Source: Acanthacorydalis orientalis
Lineage: Eukaryota > Arthropoda > Insecta > Megaloptera > Corydalidae
Direction of reading: 5' to 3'
Assembly (NCBI GenBank): GCA_034766995.1
Contig: CM068314.1
Coordinates: forward strand, 22,362,126 to 22,426,125
DNA: 64,000 nt
Part shown: positions 57,111 to 64,000 of the stretch, in pieces
Layout: each line of letters starts with the position of its first letter
Numbering within the stretch: the stretch's first letter is position 1
Translations under genes and position numbers: made by a program
The notes under the pieces: model-generated
What the model was told of the DNA's origin: nothing
Seen by the model: the letters and a program-made list of their open reading frames with translations, nothing else
Databases searched by the model: none

Positions 57111-59818
57111 TTTTCAACCAGTTTTTCGGCTATAAGTAGTCGAAATTAAGTGCGAGATGGGTAATGTCGTATATCGTTAGATGCGTCTTGAAATTATCTA
57201 TCAAGTGGTGTGCGATTCGATCCGATTATTTGCCAAAATGGCCTTATTTTGCCCAAAAAACCCTTTTTTCAACCAGTTTTTCGGCTATAAGTAGTCGAAA
57301 TTAAGTGCGAGATGGGTAATGTCGTATATCGTTAGATGCGTCTTGAAATTATCTATCAAGTGGTGTGCGATTCGATCCGATTATTTGCCAAAATGGCCTT
57401 ATTTTGCCCAAAAAACCCTTTTTTCAACCAGTTTTTCGGCTATAAGTAGTCGAAATTAAGTGCGAGATGGGTAATGTCGTATATCGTTAGATGCGTCTTG
57501 AAATTATCTATCAAGTGGTGTGCGATTCGATCCGATTATTTGCCAAAATGGCCTTATTTTGCCCAAAAAACCCTTTTTTCAACCAGTTTTTCGGCTATAA
57601 GTAGTCGAAATTAAGTGCGAGATGGGTAATGTCGTATATCGTTAGATGCGTCTTGAAATTATCTATCAAGTGGTGTGCGATTCGATCCGATTATTTGCCA
57701 AAATGGCCTTATTTTGCCCAAAAAACCCTTTTTTCAACCAGTTTTTCGGCTATAAGTAGTCGAAATTAAGTGCGAGATGGGTAATGTCGTATATCGTTAG
57801 ATGCGTCTTGAAATTATCTATCAAGTGGTGTGCGATTCGATCCGATTATTTGCCAAAATGGCCTTATTTTGCCCAAAAAACCCTTTTTTCAACCAGTTTT
57901 TCGGCTATAAGTAGTCGAAATTAAGTGCGAGATGGGTAATGTCGTATATCGTTAGATGCGTCTTGAAATTATCTATCAAGTGGTGTGCGATTCGATCCGA
58001 TTATTTGCCAAAATGGCCTTATTTTGCCCAAAAAACCCTTTTTTCAACCAGTTTTTCGGCTATAAGTAGTCGAAATTAAGTGCGAGATGGGTAATGTCGT
58101 ATATCGTTAGATGCGTCTTGAAATTATCTATCAAGTGGTGTGCGATTCGATCCGATTATTTGCCAAAATGGCCTTATTTTGCCCAAAAAACCCTTTTTTC
58201 AACCAGTTTTTCGGCTATAAGTAGTCGAAATTAAGTGCGAGATGGGTAATGTCGTATATCGTTAGATGCGTCTTGAAATTATCTATCAAGTGGTGTGCGA
58301 TTCGATCCGATTATTTGCCAAAATGGCCTTATTTTGCCCAAAAAACCCTTTTTTCAACCAGTTTTTCGGCTATAAGTAGTCGAAATTAAGTGCGAGATGG
58401 GTAATGTCGTATATCGTTAGATGCGTCTTGAAATTATCTATCAAGTGGTGTGCGATTCGATCCGATTATTTGCCAAAATGGCCTTATTTTGCCCAAAAAA
58501 ACCCTTTTTTCAACCAGTTTTTCGGCTATAAGTAGTCGAAATTAAGTGCGAGATGGGTAATGTCGTATATCGTTAGATGCGTCTTGAAATTATCTATCAA
58601 GTGGTGTGCGATTCGATCCGATTATTTGCCAAAATGGCCTTATTTTGCCCAAAAAAACCCTTTTTTCAACCAGTTTTTCGGCTATAAGTAGTCGAAATTA
58701 AGTGCGAGATGGGTAATGTCGTATATCGTTAGATGCGTCTTGAAATTATCTATCAAGTGGTGTGCGATTCGATCCGATTATTTGCCAAAATGGCCTTATT
58801 TTGCCCAAAAAACCCATTTTTCAACCAGTTTTTCGGCTATAAGTAGTCGAAATTAAGTGCGAGATGGGTAATGTCGTATATCGTTAGATGCGTCTTGAAA
58901 TTATCTATCAAGTGGTGTGCGATTCGATCCGATTATTTGCCAAAATGGCCTTATTTTGCCCAAAAAAAACCTTTTTTCAACCAGTTTTTCGGCTATAAGT
59001 AGTCGAAATTAAGTGCGAGATGGGTAATGTCGTATATCGTTAGATGCGTCTTGAAATTATCTATCAAGTGGTGTGCGATTCGATCCGATTATTTGCCAAA
59101 ATGGCCTTATTTTGCCCAAAAAACCCTTTTTTCAACCAGTTTTTCGGCTATAAGTAGTCGAAATTAAGTGCGAGATGGGTAATGTCGTATATCGTTAGAT
59201 GCGTCTTGAAATTATCTATCAAGTGGTGTGCGATTCGATCCGATTATTTGCCAAAATGGCCTTATTTTGCCCAAAAAACCCTTTTTTCAACCAGTTTTTC
59301 GGCTATAAGTAGTCGAAATTAAGTGCGAGATGGGTAATGTCGTATATCGTTAGATGCGTCTTGAAATTATCTGTCACGTGGTGTGCGATTGGATCCGATT
59401 ATTTGCCAAAATGGCCTTATTTTGCCCAAAAAAACCATTTTTCAACCAGTTTTTCGGCTCTAAGTAATCGAAATTAAGTGCGAAATGGGTAATGTCGTAT
59501 ATCGTTAGATGCGTCTTGAAATTATCTGTCACGTGGTGTGCGATTCGATCCGATTATTTGCCGAAATGGCCTTATTTTGCCCAAAAAACCCATTTTTCCA
59601 CCAGTTTTTCGGCTATAAGAAGTCGAAATTATGTGCGAAATGGGTAATGTCGTATATCGTTAGATGCGTCTTGAAATTATCTATCACCTGGTGTGCGATT
59701 CGATCCGATTATTTGCCAAAATGGCCTTATTTTGCCCAAAGAACCCATTTTTCAACCAGTTTTTCGGCTATAAGTAGTCGAAATTAAGTGCGAAATGGGT
59801 AATGTCGTATATCGTTAG

Positions 59819-60523
59819 ATGCGTCTTGAAATTATCTGTCACGTGGTGTGCGATTCGATCCGATTATTTGCCGAAATGGCCTTATTTTGCCCAAAAAACC
59901 CATTTTTCCACCAGTTTTTCGGCTATAAGAAGTCGAAACTAAATGCGAAATGGTTAATGTCGTATATCGTTAGATGCGTCTTGAAATTATCTATCACCTG
60001 GTGTGCGATTCGATCCGATTATTTGCCAAAATGGCCTTATTTTGCCCAAAGAACCCATTTTTAAACCAGTTTTTCGGCTCTAAGTAGTCGAAATTAAGTG
60101 CGAAATGGGTAATGTCGTATATCGTTAGATGCGTCTTGAAATTATCTATCACCTGGTGTGCGATTGGATCCGATTATTTGCCAAAATGGCCTTATTTTGC
60201 CCAAAAAACCCATTTTTCAACCAGTTTTTCGGCTATAAGAAGTCGAAACTAAATGCGAAATGGTTAATGTCGTATATCGTTAGATGCGCCTTGAAATTAT
60301 CTATCACCTGGTGTGCGATTGGATCCGATTATTTGCCAAAATGGCCTTATTTTGCCCAAAAAAAACATTTATCAACCAGTTTTTCGGCTATAAGTAATCG
60401 AAATTAAGTGCGAAATGGGTAACGTCGTATATCGTTAGATGCGTCTTGAAATTATCTGTCACGTGGTGTGCGATTGGATCCGATTATTTGCCAAAATGGC
60501 CTTATTTTGCCCAAAAAACCCCT
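59819..60523 (+). repeat. Satellite higher-order block, copy 2
   Basis: This is a near-identical copy of 56406-57110 at a constant offset of 3,413 bp, checked at 56511/59924, 56941/60354 and 57007/60420. It is flanked on both sides by the homogenised GAGATGGG monomers. This implies duplication of a block of about 22 monomers by unequal exchange. Confidence 0.8.
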
Positions 60524-63500
60524 TTTCTCACCCAGTTTTTCGGCTATAAGTAGTCGAAATTAAGTGCGAGATGGGTAATGTCGTATATCGTTAGATGCGT
60601 CTTGAAATTATCTATGAAGTGGTGTGCGATTCGATCCGATTATTTGCCAAAATGGCCTTATTTTGCCCAAAAAACCCTTTTTTCAACCAGTTTTTCGGCT
60701 ATAAGTAGTCGAAATTAAGTGCGAGATGGGTAATGTCGTATATCGTTAGATGCGTCTTGAAATTATCTATCAAGTGGTGTGCGATTCGATCCGATTATTT
60801 GCCAAAATGGCCTTATTTTGCCCAAAAAACCCTTTTTTCAACCAGTTTTTCGGCTATAAGTAGTCGAAATTAAGTGCGAGATGGGTAATGTCGTATATCG
60901 TTAGATGCGTCTTGAAATTATCTATCAAGTGGTGTGCGATTCGATCCGATTATTTGCCAAAATGGCCTTATTTTGCCCAAAAAACCCTTTTTTCAACCAG
61001 TTTTTCGGCTATAAGTAGTCGAAATTAAGTGCGAGATGGGTAATGTCGTATATCGTTAGATGCGTCTTGAAATTATCTATCAAGTGGTGTGCGATTCGAT
61101 CCGATTATTTGCCAAAATGGCCTTATTTTGCCCAAAAAACCCTTTTTTCAACCAGTTTTTCGGCTATAAGTAGTCGAAATTAAGTGCGAGATGGGTAATG
61201 TCGTATATCGTTAGATGCGTCTTGAAATTATCTATCAAGTGGTGTGCGATTCGATCCGATTATTTGCCAAAATGGCCTTATTTTGCCCAAAAAACCCTTT
61301 TTTCAACCAGTTTTTCGGCTATAAGTAGTCGAAATTAAGTGCGAGATGGGTAATGTCGTATATCGTTAGATGCGTCTTGAAATTATCTATCAAGTGGTGT
61401 GCGATTCGATCCGATTATTTGCCAAAATGGCCTTATTTTGCCCAAAAAAACCTTTTTTTCAACCAGTTTTTCGGCTATAAGTAGTCGAAATTAAGTGCGA
61501 GATGGGTAATGTCGTATATCGTTAGATGCGTCTTGAAATTATCTATCAAGTGGTGTGCGATTCGATCCGATTATTTGCCAAAATGGCCTTATTTTGCCCA
61601 AAAAACCCTTTTTTCAACCAGTTTTTCGGCTATAAGTAGTCGAAATTAAGTGCGAGATGGGTAATGTCGTATATCGTTAGATGCGTCTTGAAATTATCTA
61701 TCAAGTGGTGTGCGATTCGATCCGATTATTTGCCAAAATGGCCTTATTTTGCCCAAAAAACCCTTTTTTCAACCAGTTTTTCGGCTATAAGTAGTCGAAA
61801 TTAAGTGCGAGATGGGTAATGTCGTATATCGTTAGATGCGTCTTGAAATTATCTATCAAGTGGTGTGCGATTCGATCCGATTATTTGCCAAAATGGCCTT
61901 ATTTTGCCCAAAAAACCCTTTTTTCAACCAGTTTTTCGGCTATAAGTAGTCGAAATTAAGTGCGAGATGGGTAATGTCGTATATCGTTAGATGCGTCTTG
62001 AAATTATCTATCAAGTGGTGTGCGATTCGATCCGATTATTTGCCAAAATGGCCTTATTTTGCCCAAAAAACCCTTTTTTCAACCAGTTTTTCGGCTATAA
62101 GTAGTCGAAATTAAGTGCGAGATGGGTAATGTCGTATATCGTTAGATGCGTCTTGAAATTATCTATCAAGTGGTGTGCGATTCGATCCGATTATTTGCCA
62201 AAATGGCCTTATTTTGCCCAAAAAACCCTTTTTTCAACCAGTTTTTCGGCTATAAGTAGTCGAAATTAAGTGCGAGATGGGTAATGTCGTATATCGTTAG
62301 ATGCGTCTTGAAATTATCTATCAAGTGGTGTGCGATTCGATCCGATTATTTGCCAAAATGGCCTTATTTTGCCCAAAAAACCCTTTTTTCAACCAGTTTT
62401 TCGGCTATAAGTAGTCGAAATTAAGTGCGAGATGGGTAATGTCGTATATCGTTAGATGCGTCTTGAAATTATCTATCAAGTGGTGTGCGATTCGATCCGA
62501 TTATTTGCCAAAATGGCCTTATTTTGCCCAAAAAAACCCTTTTTTCAACCAGTTTTTCGGCTATAAGTAGTCGAAATTAAGTGCGAGATGGGTAATGTCG
62601 TATATCGTTAGATGCGTCTTGAAATTATCTATCAAGTGGTGTGCGATTCGATCCGATTATTTGCCAAAATGGCCTTATTTTGCCCAAAAAACCCTTTTTT
62701 CAACCAGTTTTTCGGCTATAAGTAGTCGAAATTAAGTGCGAGATGGGTAATGTCGTATATCGTTAGATGCGTCTTGAAATTATCTATCAAGTGGTGTGCG
62801 ATTCGATCCGATTATTTGCCAAAATGGCCTTATTTTGCCCAAAAAACCCTTTTTTCAACCAGTTTTTCGGCTATAAGTAGTCGAAATTAAGTGCGAGATG
62901 GGTAATGTCGTATATCGTTAGATGCGTCTTGAAATTATCTATCAAGTGGTGTGCGATTCGATCCGATTATTTGCCAAAATGGCCTTATTTTGCCCAAAAA
63001 ACCCTTTTTTCAACCAGTTTTTCGGCTATAAGTAGTCGAAATTAAGTGCGAGATGGGTAATGTCGTATATCGTTAGATGCGTCTTGAAATTATCTATCAA
63101 GTGGTGTGCGATTCGATCCGATTATTTGCCAAAATGGCCTTATTTTGCCCAAAGAACCCATTTTTCAACCAGTTTTTCGGCTATAAGTAGTCGAAATTAA
63201 GTGCGAGATGGGTAATGTCGTATATCGTTAGATGCGTCTTGAAATTATCTATCAAGTGGTGTGCGATTCGATCCGATTATTTGCCAAAATGGCCTTATTT
63301 TGCCCAAAAAACCCTTTTTTCAACCAGTTTTTCGGCTATAAGTAGTCGAAATTAAGTGCGAGATGGGTAATGTCGTATATCGTTAGATGCGTCTTGAAAT
63401 TATCTATCAAGTGGTGTGCGATTCGATCCGATTATTTGCCAAAATGGCCTTATTTTGCCCAAAAAAACCCTTTTTTCAACCAGTTTTTCGGCTATAAGTA

Positions 63501-64000
63501 GTCGAAATTAAGTGCGAGATGGGTAATGTCGTATATCGTTAGATGCGTCTTGAAATTATCTATCAAGTGGTGTGCGATTCGATCCGATTATTTGCCAAAA
63601 TGGCCTTATTTTGCCCAAAAAAACCATTTTTTTAACCTGTTTTTCGGCTATAAGTAGTCGAAATTAAGTGCGAGATGGGTAATGTCGTATATCGTTAGAT
63701 GCGTCTTGAAATTATCTATCAAGTGGTGTGCGATTCGATCCGATTATTTGCCAAAATGGCCTTATTTTGCCCAAAAAAACCCTTTTTTCAACCAGTTTTT
63801 CGGCTATAAGTAGTCGAAATTAAGTGCGAGATGGGTAATGTCGTATATCGTTAGATGCGTCTTGAAATTATCTATCAAGTGGTGTGCGATTCGATCCGAT
63901 TATTTGCCAAAATGGCCTTATTTTGCCCAAAAAACCCTTTTTTCAACCAGTTTTTCGGCTATAAGTAGTCGAAATTAAGTGCGAGATGGGTAATGTCGTA

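Larger units (their letters stand above)
55886..64000 (+). repeat. Satellite array, distal homogenised part (about 52 monomers, runs off the window)
   Basis: The repeat is the same 155-bp monomer as before the interruption. From about 57120 to 59350 and from about 60540 to the end, the copies are nearly identical. They share GCGAGATGGG and TATCAAGTGGTG, and differ mainly in A/C run length near AAAAAACCC. Since 155 is not a multiple of 3, open frames shift at every unit, and no protein is conserved. Each monomer holds TTTCGGCTA-TAAG-TAGTCGAAA, a dyad with a 4-nt loop (for example 57124-57145). Position, size and homogeneity fit a pericentromeric or heterochromatic satellite, though the chromosomal location is not shown by this window. 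Confidence 0.95.

Noticed and set aside
57200..57240. CENP-B box in the monomer
   Set aside because: TTCGATCCG does not satisfy the TTCG-N4-A-N2-CGGG pattern.
57121..57275. Hammerhead ribozyme in the satellite monomer
   Set aside because: CGAAA occurs, but the CUGAUGA core is missing on both strands; the nearest minus-strand match is CTTGATAGA.
54777..60407. Family of about 81-94-codon frames beginning MRLEI
   Set aside because: They are spaced by whole monomers (often 310 bp) inside the satellite. The 155-bp unit shifts the frame at each copy, so the frames reflect the tandem repeat and not a gene family.
52376..64000. CRISPR-like array
   Set aside because: The whole monomer is repeated head to tail with no unique spacers, and the DNA is eukaryotic.

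Overview
The window is eukaryotic nuclear DNA, most likely from an insect. It is strongly A+T-rich by eye, crowded with (TA)n tracts, and carries introns with GT..AG borders, mariner/Tc1-type and piggyBac-type element remnants, and a large satellite array. A hymenopteran such as a bee or ant fits the composition and transposon types, but no sequence here fixes the order or species.

Positions 1-52,030 are mostly non-coding. The only protein-coding sequence I can support is the 3' end of a C2H2 zinc-finger gene on the + strand. It consists of an 84-bp exon encoding exactly one finger (35979-36062) and a terminal exon (39748-39926), separated by a 3.7-kb intron. Both splice joins are phase 1 and split a linker glycine codon. 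The terminal exon has an unusual four-cysteine motif in place of a normal C2H2 finger. Earlier exons were not found; they may lie in the A+T-rich DNA upstream or before the window. The gene could not be named. Other open frames in this part are low-complexity (TA)n translations or short chance frames.

Mobile-element remnants in the same part are: a piggyBac-type MITE with exact TTAA flanks (11606-11916), a small Tc1/mariner-type MITE (about 23043-23229), an internally deleted and decayed mariner-type element with TIRs and TA flanks (29032-29957), a foldback with about 280-bp arms (4421-5114), and two decayed tRNA-like patches. A few islands are clearly richer in G+C than the surroundings and are candidate promoters or enhancers (about 3480-3790, 16500-16920, 24282-24446, 25260-25480, 30120-30360, 41455-41600, 42800-43110, 50940-51070, 51600-51640).

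From about 52,031 the sequence changes. A truncated mariner 5' end (52031-52375) abuts a satellite array of about 155-bp monomers that runs to the window end (52376-64000, about 72 copies). The proximal 3 kb is divergent. It is interrupted at about 55497-55885 by a G+C-rich segment plus an 11-bp minisatellite. The distal part is highly homogenised and contains a long-range duplication with a 3,413-bp offset. Each monomer carries a hairpin-forming dyad that gives a 9-bp stem as RNA. This edge of a homogenising satellite, with a mariner at its boundary and a different tandem repeat inside it, is the most distinctive structure in the window.
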